Below are positions 40,902-52,405 of a DNA stretch of 64,000 nucleotides, in pieces. The notes under the pieces were generated by a model. That model had not been told where the DNA came from. It saw only the letters and a program-made list of their open reading frames with translations, and made no database searches. The stretch lies in contig CM068832.1 of assembly GCA_028554795.2 (NCBI GenBank), positions 88,129,011 to 88,193,010 of the forward strand. Direction: 5' to 3'. The position numbers and the translations under genes are program-made. Each line of letters starts with the position of its first letter. Within the stretch, counting starts at the first letter, position 1. This DNA is from Sinohyriopsis cumingii (lineage: Eukaryota; Mollusca; Bivalvia; Unionida; Unionidae).

Positions 40902-41208
40902 TGTGGTGGACTAGTGGTTCTAATGCGGAAGGTCGTGGGTTCGATACCCGGTCGAGTCATACCAAAGACTTACGAAAATGGTACTAACATATGCCTTGCT
41001 TGGCGCGCAGCATTAAGAGGTTAATGATAGAGCTGGTCGGCCTTGTTTCAGGATAACGTGAGTGGGTCGGACATCATGCTACATGTCTGTGGCATGATGC
41101 TCCAGAGCTAGGCTTCACTACAAACCGCCTAACTGCAGACATCGTAGGGATATGGCTGAAAAATTGTTAATGCTACGTTAAAAATTCAAATCACATGCAC
41201 ACACAAAC
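40902..41208 (+). mobile_element. tRNA-derived SINE, copy 1 (internal deletion in head)
   Basis: It carries the B-box region gggttcgatacccggtcgagtcat, then atggtactaacat, the core ggacatcatgctacatgtctg, and a tail near gctacgttaaaaattcaaatcacat. About 16 bases of the tRNA-like head (the agagcgtccgcctcgg part) are missing. The satellite resumes after it at catttctctacactgcgatgt, which resembles catttatatacaggtcgatgt before it. That is either a decayed target duplication or the satellite itself. Ends are approximate. Confidence 0.85.
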
Positions 41209-41511
41209 ATTTCTCTACACTGCGATGTAAGTGGAAGATAAAGTGTACTTCATTCCACAGTTTTGGCTACAGCGCATTATGAATGTAATATGATAGACAT
41301 CAATTCTTTCTATACAATGCGATGTCGGTAGAAGGTAAAGTGTACTCCAGTCCACAGTTTGGGCTGTCGAGCATCCTGTATGTACTATGATATACGTCCA
41401 TTATTTATATAAACTGCGATGTCAATGGAGAAAAAGTGTACTCCAGTCCAAAGTTTTGGCTGTCAAGCTTTCTGTATGTAATATGAAAGACATCCATCAT
41501 TTATATACAGA

Positions 41512-41697
41512 TGGTTCCTGTGGACTAGTGGTTAGAGCGTCCTCCTCGGATGCGGGAGGTCGTGGGTTCAATCCCCGGCCGAGTCACACCAAGGTCTTAC
41601 AAAAATGGTATTAACAGCTGCCTTGGTCGGCGCTCAGCGTTAAGAGGTTAGTCATAGGTCTGGTCGGCCTGGTGTCAGAATAATGTGACTGGGTTTT
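41512..41697 (+). mobile_element. tRNA-derived SINE, copy 2 (3'-truncated)
   Basis: The head has gtggactagtggttagagcg and the B-box ggttcaatccccggccgagtc. The element stops after aatgtgactggg, where satellite-like sequence resumes, so the second half is lost. It follows the same satellite string (catttatatacag) as copy 1 and shares its unusual gtggActag head. The other copies in the window do not have that A. Confidence 0.85.
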
Positions 41698-42057
41698 GGT
41701 TATCTAGCATTGTGTAAGTAACATGATAGACATCCATTCTTTATATACAATGCAGTTTCAGATGGACGGAAGATGCAATACTGTATGATATTAATGATGT
41801 AAGCCATTTTGTATGTAATATGACCGTTTTCAATATGATGTAGTGGAAGCAAAATTGTACTCCTTCCTGTCTGTTGATTACTTTGTGTATAGTGTTTCAG
41901 AAAAAAACCTGTATAAACTGTATTATCAGTAAAAGCTGAATTAAGTGGCAATTGTATATATAAAACATCATGTATATAATTGATTGGATAGGCACTAGAA
42001 CCATCAGTATCAATATAAACCATATGATCCACCTGTCTGCAATTTCAGGAGTCAGGC

Positions 42058-42061
<4 letters not shown>

Positions 42062-42132
<71 letters not shown>
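42062..42132. repeat. TA/GT dinucleotide microsatellite
   Basis: A TA run (42062-42100) is joined to a GT run (42101-42132) inside the decayed satellite. Confidence 0.97.
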
Positions 42133-42134
<2 letters not shown>

Positions 42135-42959
42135 GATATGCAATTCATTGTACATTGCATTGCCAGTGCAAGGTAAACGGTCCCGCTAACTGCAGTTTGC
42201 GCTCTCAAACATCTTGGATGCAAATGTTGCCGCATGGATAGGTAGTCCCTTATACAGTGCAGCGTCGATGTAAGGTGAACTAGACTCGTGTTCTTATTTA
42301 TGGCTCTGTAGCATTTTCCATGTAATGTGGCAGACATGCACTTCTCCTTACCCTGTATATGTCAGTGGAAGGTAAATTGTACTTCTGTATATAGTATGCC
42401 TGTAAGGTATTTTGTAAGCAATGCTGTGACCATGCATGCTATGATTAATCCAGTGCACGTAAAGGTTGTACATGCAGTTCTTTGTTCGTTCAATTGACCA
42501 TGCAAGGATAATTCTAGTCCTGTCTGTAATTGTGGCTGCCAGAGACATTATGTCCAATGTGGTAGACATTCAGTTCTCTGTTCAATGCACGTGTCAATGA
42601 ATTGTAAATGATACTCCTGTATTTGTTTTTGGCTGTTTGGCATTTTGTATGTAAACTTGCGACTTTGCATACTATGATTATTTCCATTTATACTAAAATT
42701 TATTGGAGCAATGTGTACATTTTTAAACAAATGTTTATTCGTTCCATTGCCCATGCAAGGTTAATTCTAGTAATTTCTACAATTAGTGCTCTTAGAAATT
42801 TTCTGTAAAATAAGGTAGAATTGCAGTTCTCTATTCAGTGCATCTGTCGATGAATGCTAAATTATACTACTTTTTTGTGTGTGGCTGTTTTGTATTTTGT
42901 ATGTAACATTATTACCATGCATGCTATGATCATTTCCATAATTATTTACATTTTATTGC

Positions 42960-44690
42960 ATCAATGTGCACATCTTTAAACAGATTATTGAGATATGAAT
43001 AACATATATACAATCATTGTGTTTTGTTGTAGTACAAAATCACATAAATATATTTGTTAATGGTGTTAAATAAAACAATGAATAAACATATCATAATTAT
43101 TTATGTTGTTGTTTGATATTATGCTTGCGTGTGAGTGTGGAATAACGATTACCAATACACTCAAAATTGTATTTATAGAATAATAGTGTCATTGCATACC
43201 GGCATATATATTGTAAAAAACTATTTTGGTAAGAATAATTGACTGATTCGTTATCTAGAGAACACGCACAGCATGATTATTGAATTAGAGTGACATGATG
43301 TGTTTCATTAAACTGGTGAGAAAACATAGTCATTGCTTTCAGTTTAATTATGTAAACGTTAGCGTGGTTATTTAAAAGTCTTTTTCCATGTTCTTAATCT
43401 GTGCAGCGTTTTATATTTTCTCCGGCGGTTATAATTTTTGATGGATTGAATTATATAAGGAATTCTTAGTCTATGTACACAAATGGTCCAATGACTAAAT
43501 TAGTAACTTATGTAGCTTATAAAAAGTTTATTTTACTTTAGTAAAATGTGCATATCGTGACAATAAATTATGAAACAGCAGTGGTATGATAAGAAACAAA
43601 AACAATAGCAAAGCAACCCAAAATAGACAGATTCAATAAAAAACTTGAAAATAAAGAAATACGATTTGAATAGACTATAGGTGATTGACATCAATTTGAA
43701 TTCTAGTAAAGTATTTCAGGCAGCAAACGTTGCACAAGTAAGAATGATATTATTGGATTCGTGTAACTGCAACTGTGAATGTCGATTTATGATATACCTT
43801 GCTTGTTGCTTTCTCGGTGGCTATTGTATGAAATAAGCTGACCACCATGAGTTAGCCAATCATGTGTTAAAATGTTTTTAAATCCATGAAATCAATTCAT
43901 TTCAAATACAACAAGCAGTTGGTATTAATTTCAGTATGTTGATACAGCTGAAACGGTTGTTTAAATTAACAAAGCACCTTAAAACACTCCATGAAGAGTA
44001 TTTTCTGAAATTCTACAAAATTGTATAGTTTATGATAGTCACAAGTGTCAACAAATGATAATGCTGAATCTAAAGTGGAAACAGGAGCTCTGTAGATAAC
44101 AGAGGACGTATAACCAGTGGTGAGAAGCGTTTGAAGTGGGAATTCCAAGAACAGGCGATGCTAAAAAGGAAACGAATTTGAGCAGTAGCCAGAATGTCAC
44201 CTGGGTCTGAATCAAAAATAGGAATCAATTTTCGATTCATCAGCCAGAATAGTTGATAGGGTGTGTTGCAAACAAGGAGAAAAGCAATGGAAGAAAGTGA
44301 CAATGAGTTGACAAGTGTATTACCTTCCTTCACCTGTCCATCCCTCTACGCCTCCAATGCCAGCACTCACAAGCGGAGTAAAGGAATAAATGGAATGTCC
44401 ATTACACACATAATTTCCCTTTTTGTAACATTGTATATTCCTTATATTGTAAAATTACTAGTTTCATAATCGTGCTGCTACAACGCAACTTTTTATATAA
44501 TACAGATAACTCATACAAAACGTTCAGTATATAGTTGACTGATCAGTCTACCTTAAATAACTACGCTCTGCATCAAAAGTACCAACTTCTGTGTTTAACT
44601 GTCGTTCTGTTGAATTGTTGGTTTCAAAATAATTGTAAGCTCGGTACTATGAAGTAAAATGAAAACTCAGTGATATATATAGAGTAATTG
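42960..44690. other. AT-rich intergenic DNA with nothing recognisable
   Basis: I see no gene, repeat family or RNA here. Open frames of 60-87 codons near 43966-44469 lack recognisable domains and overlap one another on both strands. Confidence 0.6.
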
Positions 44691-44724
44691 CTATTTATGT
44701 CAGCTTATGTGTTTCATTTTTTAT

Positions 44725-44754
44725 CCTCTCTCTATCTCTCTCTCTCTCTCTCTC
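44725..44754. repeat. CT dinucleotide microsatellite
   Basis: A CT run with one interruption. It is complementary to the GA tract about 160 bases downstream, so the pair could fold back. Confidence 0.95.
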
Positions 44755-44892
44755 ATTCTTGTATTAGTCGGTTTAAGTTAGCATTTATCATCATCCTTAG
44801 CGCTAGAGTCATCGTCGTAGGACAAAAGCAAAAAACTTCTCTAAGTTCGTCAGTTCGTGTATATTTTCCCATATCTCTCTACGAAGGCTTAT

Positions 44893-44911
44893 TGTGTGTG
44901 TGTGTGTAAGT

Positions 44912-44945
<34 letters not shown>

Positions 44946-44992
44946 CAGAGAGAGACAGTGACACTAAGAGATAATGAGACAAAAAGAGAGAG
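44893..44992. repeat. GT/GA microsatellite
   Basis: GT at 44893-44907 is followed by a GA tract from 44912, degrading into gagaca and gacaga variants. Confidence 0.95.
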
Positions 44993-45170
44993 ATGTAATT
45001 GTTGTTGTTCAAATACTGTCAAAAATACCAGTAACATGATTTGTCAGGAGAAGATATTATTGGAAGGTTTTAATAGTAAGAAATGCAAAATACCAGACAA
45101 GGTATATTAGTTATTGAACGAGTAATAATGGTAAAAACATTTAGTCAAATATAGTGGCTACAGCGGCAGT

Positions 45171-45279
45171 TGTATGTATGTATGTATGTATGTATGTATG
45201 TATGTATGTATGCATGCATGCAGGTAGGTAGGTAGATAGGTAGATAGGTAGGTATATATGTAGGAAGGCAGTTAAGTAC

Positions 45280-45310
<31 letters not shown>

Positions 45311-46062
45311 TGTATGTATGCATGCAGGTAGGTAGGTAGGTAGGTAGATAGGTTAATAGGTAGATAGGTAGTTAGGTATATATGCATGTATGCATGTATG
45401 CATGTATGTATGCATGTATGTATGTATGTATGTATGTATGTATGTATATGTGTTTGTGTGTATGTATGTATGTATATATGTATGTATGTATGCATGCATG
45501 CAGGTAGGTGGGTAGGTAGATATGTAGATAGGTAGGTATATATGTAGGTAGGCAGTTTGGTATGTATATATGCATGTATGTATGTATGTATGCATGCAGG
45601 TAGGTAGGTAGGTATGTAGATAGGTATATAGGTTGGTAGGTAGTTTGGTATATATGTATGTATGTATGTATGTATGCATGCAGGTAGGTAGGTAGGTATG
45701 TAGATAGGTATATAGGTTGGTAGGTAGTTTGGTATATATGTATGCATGTATGTATGCATGCATGCAGGTAGATAGGTAGGTACATAGGTAGACAGGTAGG
45801 TATATAGGTAGGTAGGCAGTTAGGTACGTATGTATGCATGTATGTATGTATGTATGCATGCATGCAGGTAGGTAGGTAGGTAGATAGGTATATAGGTAGG
45901 TAGGTAGTTAGGTATATATATATGTATGTATTTATGCATGTATGTATGTATGTATGTATGTGTGTGTATGTATGTATGTATGTATGTATGTATGTATGTA
46001 TGTATGTATGCATGCATGCAGGTAGGTAGGTAGGTAGATTGGTAGGTAGGCAGTTTGGTATG

Positions 46063-46096
<34 letters not shown>

Positions 46097-46240
46097 TGTA
46101 TGTATGCATGCAGGTAGGTAGGTAGGTAGGTATGTAGATAGGTATATAGGTTGGTAGGTAGTTAGGTATATACGAATGTATGTATGTATGTGTGTGTGGA
46201 TATGTATGTATGTATGCATGTATGTATGTATGCATGTATA
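45171..46240. repeat. Tetranucleotide block (GTAT / GGTA / GCAT) with higher-order structure
   Basis: More than 1 kb of GTAT repeats is broken by blocks of GCAT, GGTA and GATA variants. The sub-block beginning caggtagg or caggtaga recurs near 45221, 45325, 45501, 45597, 45681, 45765, 45865, 46019 and 46111. This gives a larger unit of 84-176 bases made by segmental duplication. Minus-strand frames of up to 296 codons reading HTYIHTYI and LPTYLP are products of the repeat, not genes. Confidence 0.95.
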
Positions 46241-46837
46241 TTTTCTGTTGTACATACAACAATAAACACTTACATATACAATAAACACATATGTCCAGTT
46301 ATGATGATACAACAACAAAAGATTTTTTGTTTACATGTGCAGCTCGTATTCGGTATGCAAAGTTATAGGTTGCAATAAATGACTGATATACCTCCAAATA
46401 TCACCTCCAAGGTGTAACTATATCAGTCTGTACTATTAGACAACTCAAAAAGTCCACAAATGTATGAATATATAATTGTAAACATTATCACAGTTGCAAT
46501 ACTGTCGTAACAGTGCCAGACTACACGTATTATATTTAGCATGCTATTGAACAAGCACACAGCAAGGTTTCTGGACTTCCCTAGCTCTGCTCATTGCAAT
46601 CGTAATAACTACGACAACAGTTAGGGATCATACAAACACTTGTTTATTAGAATTTTCCTTAACAATAATTCGTGACTGATGAATAAGGTATTGGTTGCAA
46701 ATAACATCAGATTATGTCGAGTCGGCCATGAAGAAAATTAGCAAACCCTTAACATACAATTATAAGAATCTAAAAGAAAGACACGAAGCTAACAAGGTCT
46801 TGTGATTTAAAAAGGTGATATAAATATCCGCACTTTT
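46241..46837. other. Intergenic DNA with nothing recognisable
   Basis: AT-rich, with only a small local duplication of acaataaacac near 46257-46290. Confidence 0.55.
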
Positions 46838-47181
46838 AACTCAAATGTGAGCGTGCGTGTGTGATTTAGATTCTTAACGTAGCTTTAATAAATTTTCAAT
46901 AATATCACTACTATGTCTGCAGTGTGACAGTTTAGAGTTATGTCTAGCACAGGGGCATCATGCCGCAGACATGAAGCCTGATGTCCCACCCAGTCACATC
47001 ATACTGACACCAAGCCGACCGGTCGTAACACTAACCTCTTAATGGTGAGCGCCAAGCGAGGCAGTTGTTAGTACCATTTCTTAAAGTCATTGGCATGACT
47101 TGGCTGGGGTTTGAATCCGCGACCTAACGCATCGAAGCAAACGGTGAAACCACAGGGCCACCGGAGTGGTAACTCAAATGT
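46838..47181 (-). mobile_element. tRNA-derived SINE, copy 3, with 11-base target duplications
   Basis: The body is 46849-47170 on the minus strand, from the tRNA-like head (ccactccggtggccctg, read from the right) to the tail ending near cacacacgcacgc. The identical 11 bases AACTCAAATGT flank it at 46838-46848 and 47171-47181. That fits target-primed insertion by a LINE machinery. The head has diverged and the element is not a functional tRNA. Confidence 0.93.
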
Positions 47182-47459
47182 TGTGATGTCTATCAGGAAT
47201 GTAGAACGTAATTTTTTAAACAGTCTTTGGATGGATTACAGGTGTGGTGATATAAATTATAATTTTTACTAGAAAGGCTCAGCTTTTTATATTGCAATTA
47301 TGGATCAGTTAATAACAATAATCATCCAGTGACATGATATAAATTTGGATGAACAGATCAGTAATAAGTGTAACCGACTAAATCGTTTAAGTCAATATTT
47401 ACAACACATAAATAAGCACTCGTAAATGTTCAAAGTCAATATTTACATACACACCCACA

Positions 47460-47687
<228 letters not shown>

Positions 47688-47726
47688 GCAGATGTTGAAT
47701 TGGTCCTAAGGATCAGACACAACTTT

Positions 47727-47925
47727 GCTACTGTTGTTGTTTTAGGGTTTAGCGCCATTTTTTTAGCACAAGATGGCGGCCACCGACCCACGAAATGTTA
47801 CTTGAAATCTTTCTCACATAACCTCATTGGGCGAATCCGAGACTCGAACTCACGCTGACAGAGGTGAGATAGCAGTGATTTGTAACGGTAAACGCTTTAG
47901 ACCACTCGAGCACTTGGGGCCCAGC
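47727..47925 (-). mobile_element. Second SINE family, Leu/Ser-tRNA-like head
   Basis: Read on the minus strand from about 47925, an A-box-like stretch (gctcgagtggtctaaagcg) is followed about 45 bases on by a B-box (gagttcgagtctc). The spacing fits a tRNA with a long variable arm (Leu or Ser class). The body then runs through gtgggtcggtggccgccat to a tail aaaatggcgctaaaccctaaaacaacaac. The head and tail differ from the other SINE in this window. I see no clear target duplication, so ends are approximate. Confidence 0.75.
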
Positions 47926-48865
47926 AGAAAGAACTAAAGAATAGGCTAAATTTAAAGTATGGACAACCTGATTTTTTTAACAGCTTTGTTTTAACTTTTA
48001 TATTGACAAGCGCAATTTAACATTTAGCCAATTCTACAATTCTAGATAACAATAAGATTATGGAATGATGACCTATTAAAGTAAATGGCTTAGGTTCCTT
48101 TAGAATATTCTTCTGCATACGCATATTTAGCCTTAACTTACTATACCAGGTCTTATTTGAAGATGTCATGTAAGTTTTGTGATTTTATATATTTTAACGC
48201 TTTCCATAATTCCTTAGAAAATATATAGACTATACCAAATTGTAACTATACTACTTTGGACGCCTATTCAAGATTTATGCGCAATAATTTTTTTAATTTT
48301 ATTTCTCTTTAACGACTACTGAATCAAATAAAATAAACTCATCTTCTCATATAATCTATTCATTGAAACACTAGGTCTGAACATTTCATCGGGTAGTATG
48401 ATACTTCGGAGCAAATATAACCAGATGACAGCTTTGCTGTGTATAGAAAAGGTGTCAAAACGTTAACGAAAATGGAGTTTGCTTTCGGGGCATGGGAATT
48501 TTCATTTGACAATACATTTAAGGGCATATAAGAAATTTTGGATATATAGTGACAACGTCTTCAAAACAAATGTAATGTTCGAACCCCGGTGGAGAGCAGC
48601 AGAGAAGGCGAACAGACCACATGTTAGAAGTTTCATTTATGAAAACTAAGGCCTCCTACGAAAACGAAAAAGTTACGCCGATAACGCGAAACCGAAGCTT
48701 CTAACTTTCCGAGAGTCAATCTCTACCGGGTTAGCTCTTTTGTTAGTTTTTTTGTTTGTTTGTCATCGTCGTTTTTTAGCGAGATTGCAAGGCGTTTACT
48801 GCCATGACGCATCAGTGACGTCGCACCCCCTCTGCTACTATAATTACATCATTGTTATATCAATA
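47926..48865. other. Intergenic DNA upstream of the capsid-like pseudogene
   Basis: No gene is visible. A lone B-box-like string (gttcgaaccccgg, 48577-48589) may be a worn SINE scrap, but nothing around it supports that. Confidence 0.5.
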
Positions 48866-50336
48866 ATGGCTCCAGCGTTGGAGTCTCACGCAGCTACATT
48901 ATGTCGAGAGCGACTAGAAGCAATTAAAAATATATTCCAGTCCGTGTTTCTGTCAAAGAAAAGCTACAATCGCGACAAGAATCTCAAGTTGAATTTGCGG
49001 AAAGCGCAGAACAATTGTTTAGACCCGTTACAAAAGTTACTGAAAGAGTTTCAACGGCTACTAAAGGTCTTCTTCCGCCAATATTACAAACTGCCCAACA
49101 AACCGAAAAAGTCGCAGAAAAAACTAAAAAAAAACAAAAACAATTTAAATAAATTTCAGCTGATATAGTTGCTGCTTAACCACAACTACAAAAAGAAATA
49201 CAACAAGTACTTGATAATGTTGACAAAGTATATAATGAGGTCGGCGATGTAAGGGATCTTGTTACTCCAAAACCAAAACCAAAAGCACCAACCCAATTTA
49301 CCGGCGAAGGTCGTACAATACCGCTAGAGCGGAGTTTCCCGAAGTAATCCTTATGTTAGATGACCATGACTGATATCAACGCAGTTATAATAAAATGTTC
49401 AAACATATCCCACACAGCATTGGACATGGGCGCACCAGTTCCAAAGGATGAATCGATACGTGATTATAAATTGTATTGTTATGACTACCAGATCAACGTG
49501 GAAAGATTGATTTACAAGTCCATAATACAAGTAGATACTTTCTATCCGCTGCGGCTTTTGTTGATGTAGAAGGTTCAAATATAAATTCAGATTATACTGT
49601 ACATGCAGATGATGCTAGAATTGGTTTTGTTAATAACGGCATCATGGCGTTGTTAAAGAGCACTACATGCTCAATTGATGGAAAACATATTGAAACAAGT
49701 CAGAAAGATGTCAAATTAACCACAACAATAATAGGTTTAGCAAGATACTCTGATGATTCTACAAGATCAGTCGGCCGCACAATTAGGTTTGCGAAGGACA
49801 CTTCCGACCATCCTAGCGACATACAGTATACTATAAGACGAACAAGAAACAATGCCGATAACGCTGACGCTGAGTGTGACCGGTGGGTCATGGAGCTAAT
49901 CCAGAATTCAACCTAGAATTTACAACGAGTAGATCAATGTTGAGACGAGGTTGTAGAGGTTTGTCATATATAATTCCACTGTCAAATATCTTTGGATTGT
50001 GTAGAGGTGTTAGAAAAGTTATCTTTGGAGCTAAACACACAGATATTCTTGTGAGAAAGGCTACCGACAAAGACGCTATCTGGAGACCTATTGGTGATGC
50101 TGGTAAAGTGATACTGACAAAACTTTCGTTGTGGATGCCGGTAATGACTCCAACGATCGCTGAAGAACAGCGACTACTATTTTATGGATTCAGGTGGTAA
50201 ATCATTGCTATCATGGTTGACATCAACCACGGATAGTATGCAAACTAACATTAACGGACAATTTACATGGCATATAGCATCACAGCAAGGCGTTTCTGCA
50301 CCGCGTTATATTTTTATTCCTTTTCAAGTCTTATGA
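48866..50336 (+). pseudogene. Broken double-jelly-roll capsid-like gene (virus-derived or Polinton-like element)
   Basis: The translated pieces resemble a family of invertebrate proteins with a double-jelly-roll capsid-like fold, related to capsids of Polinton/Maverick-type and adintovirus-like elements. That recognition is from memory. Seen in order: a possible start at 48866; a charged coiled-coil-like region (about 48943-49250); a stretch with LTTTIIGLARYSDD (about 49707-49748); IIPLSNIFG followed by KVIFGAKHTDILVRK (about 49970-50059); DAGKVILTKLSLWMPV (about 50093-50140); and RYIFIPFQ (50304-50327). The frame changes near 48940, 49545, 49890 and 50180, and in-frame stops lie at 49150, 49177, 49345 and 49357. 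The 3' end decays after 50336. No polymerase, integrase or terminal repeat of a complete element is visible nearby. It is a fossil and cannot make a full protein. Confidence 0.75.
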
Positions 50337-51986
50337 GGCATCATTTTTTCGTGTTCCAAGACGTATTGTTATGATGGTATCACATGATTATAACTTTAAA
50401 AACTCTATGTAGTTTAAGGGTAGATTTATCAGTAAAAAAATCATTTATTTCAAGTTTTCCATGATTAAAAGGTCATACAGATACACTAAGACCAAAGCAT
50501 CTGAGTGATTGATATTACAGTTATCAAAATTTACAACGTACAACATAACATAAAATTACAACACGAATACCACAAGTGACAAATGACATGCACACCTTTT
50601 GAGTTTTTTTTCCCAACTTTGAACCTTGAGCGAGGGATTTGACTCTGGTATTGTAGGGTGTGAACCTAGTTTCATCAGAATATATATAGGGGTTACAAGT
50701 GACAGCCGGAAAACTAGCAACTGGCTTACATTATTCTTTATTGTGACCTTGACCTAAAAGGAAGAGTGGTATGACTTAATACACAAGACAATGTCAATAC
50801 AAATTTTATATAATAGGCTAAAGTTTCATTTAAATGTCTTCACTGGTTCATCAGTTCTATCTACACATCAATACATGAAAACAGGTTATTAATGCAGGAA
50901 AGAGCAAAGAGTTTTAAATAAATGTCTAAAATAATGTTGATATCTATTGGTGTTTCTGCCGTAGAGTATAGAGAAAGCTTTTCTTTGCTGCAAGCAAAAT
51001 ACACAGTACAGTTATTCAGAATTCGATAACAACAAATCTTATTTAAATCTTGTTCAAGCAAGCTTCAATTTTCAAATCTAAAAGTAGATGTCCATCTACA
51101 AATTTCCTTTTGAAAAGTGTATGACGTGCCCGAAAACCTTTTGTAAAGTATATCGTCTTGCCACCTTAAAAAAAAATTAATCACAAGAAATAAGAAATTC
51201 AAATAAGTGTTGTTTAATTTTCTTTTTCCTTTTGTTTTTATACATCTTACCAAGCATTCATTCCACAAAGAAGAGTTATCTAGCTGAAATGACATTTAAA
51301 TTTACACCGGTCCACCAGGAAAATACCTTGGAAAATGTTTGCTTCTTATCTTCTTGAAATTTTCAAGTAAGCAATCATGAAAATTGAACTGTGAAAGAAG
51401 CCAGGTGATCTTTTTTCTAAGGACTTTGCGAGGACTTTAAAAAATGTCAGGACATCCAAAAGTTATTAGGAGTATTTTATCTTACAGAAAATGGATCATG
51501 CGCCCAATCTGAACTGCATACAGCTCATTCCTAATTGGGCCACATTCTTAAAAATTAGTTATCCTTTTTATTAATGTAATTAGGAAGGAACTACTGCAAA
51601 GGGACTTTATTCCATCTAGCAACTGTTGTTTAATTTGATCCTCACAATTTTATCCCATTTCATTACTTTAGGAAAACATATAAAGAAAACTCTGATATAT
51701 TTCAGACGATATTAACGTTTTGTATTCCCTCACACAAATTCATGGAGCTTCAAATTTCAATGAGTTTTCAATGTAACTCCTCAGATTCAATGATGTTTCA
51801 AGGTTGTGTGAACCACGTTGGTGTATTAGACACTAACTAAATAGAGGACAAATGACAAATTAACAATTTACAGTCTATACTGAATTATTTGGGGACACAG
51901 TAATTCAGTAAGTACAACACCCCCTCACTACTGGGCCATTTATTATTACAAATTTATTTCTATACTGTGAGTATAGTCACATATCT
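50337..51986. other. Intergenic DNA with old repeat relics
   Basis: Fragments such as gtgaccttgaccta near 50745 resemble worn dispersed repeats. On the minus strand, two adjacent frames (51065-51295 and 50861-51061) share a phase across one stop, but I recognise no protein in them. Confidence 0.5.
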
Positions 51987-52334
51987 CATTTTTGTATGAC
52001 CGCTCCGGTGGCCTAGTGGTTAGAGCGTCCGCCTCGGATGCGGGAGGTCGTGGGTTCGATCCCCGGCCGAGTCATATCAGAGACTTAAAAAATGGTACTA
52101 ACAGCTGCCTCGCTTGGCGTTCAGCATTAAGAGGTTAGTGTTAGGACTGGTCGGCCTGGTGTCAGGATAATGTGACTGGGTGGGACATCATGCTACATGT
52201 CTGCGGCATGATGCCCCAGTGCTAGACATCACTATAAACTGCCACAATGCAGACATCGTAGCGATATGACTGAAAATTTTTTAAAGCTACGTTAAAAATA
52301 AAAATCACATTACATCACATCACATTTTTGTATG
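51987..52334 (+). mobile_element. tRNA-derived SINE, copy 4: full length, best preserved
   Basis: The body is 51999-52322. It has an intact A-box region (gtggcctagtggttagagcg) and B-box (gggttcgatccccggc), then the tRNA-unrelated body, the conserved core (gactgggtgggacatcatgc), and a tail of short CACAT/TCACAT repeats. A perfect 12-base duplication, CATTTTTGTATG, flanks it at 51987-51998 and 52323-52334. This is the best reference copy for the family in this window. Confidence 0.95.
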
Positions 52335-52405
52335 CACAATGTATTTCATTTAAGGTTGTCTAACTACAAGGTGATATTCCATGGCTTCCATCAACATCTT
52401 TAGGA

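Larger units (their letters stand above)
40598..42960. repeat. Decayed satellite of about 96 bp, with a later unit of about 240 bp
   Basis: A core of the form tatacaatgcgatgtcagtgg ... ggctgtcaagcattttgtatg ... gatagacattcatcattt recurs many times, for example near 40668, 40794, 41215, 41319, 41407 and 41748. After 42130 the units are more diverged. There a larger period is visible: ccatgcatgctatgat and its variants recur near 42430, 42664 and 42915, spacings of 233-251. Two SINEs and a TA/GT microsatellite interrupt the block. Nothing in it codes. Confidence 0.8.

Noticed and set aside
43966..44469. Overlapping frames of 60-87 codons as exons
   Set aside because: No protein family is recognisable, frames conflict on both strands, and there are no convincing splice sites.
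45145..46318. Minus-strand frames of up to 296 codons (HTYIHTYI, LPTYLP patterns)
   Set aside because: They are direct translations of the tetranucleotide repeat and occur in overlapping frames.
48577..48589. B-box-like string as a SINE
   Set aside because: It stands alone, with no A-box, body or tail.
48740..49168. A single 142-codon protein
   Set aside because: Most of it is in the wrong frame. The coiled-coil-like capsid-associated sequence is read in another frame from about 48943.
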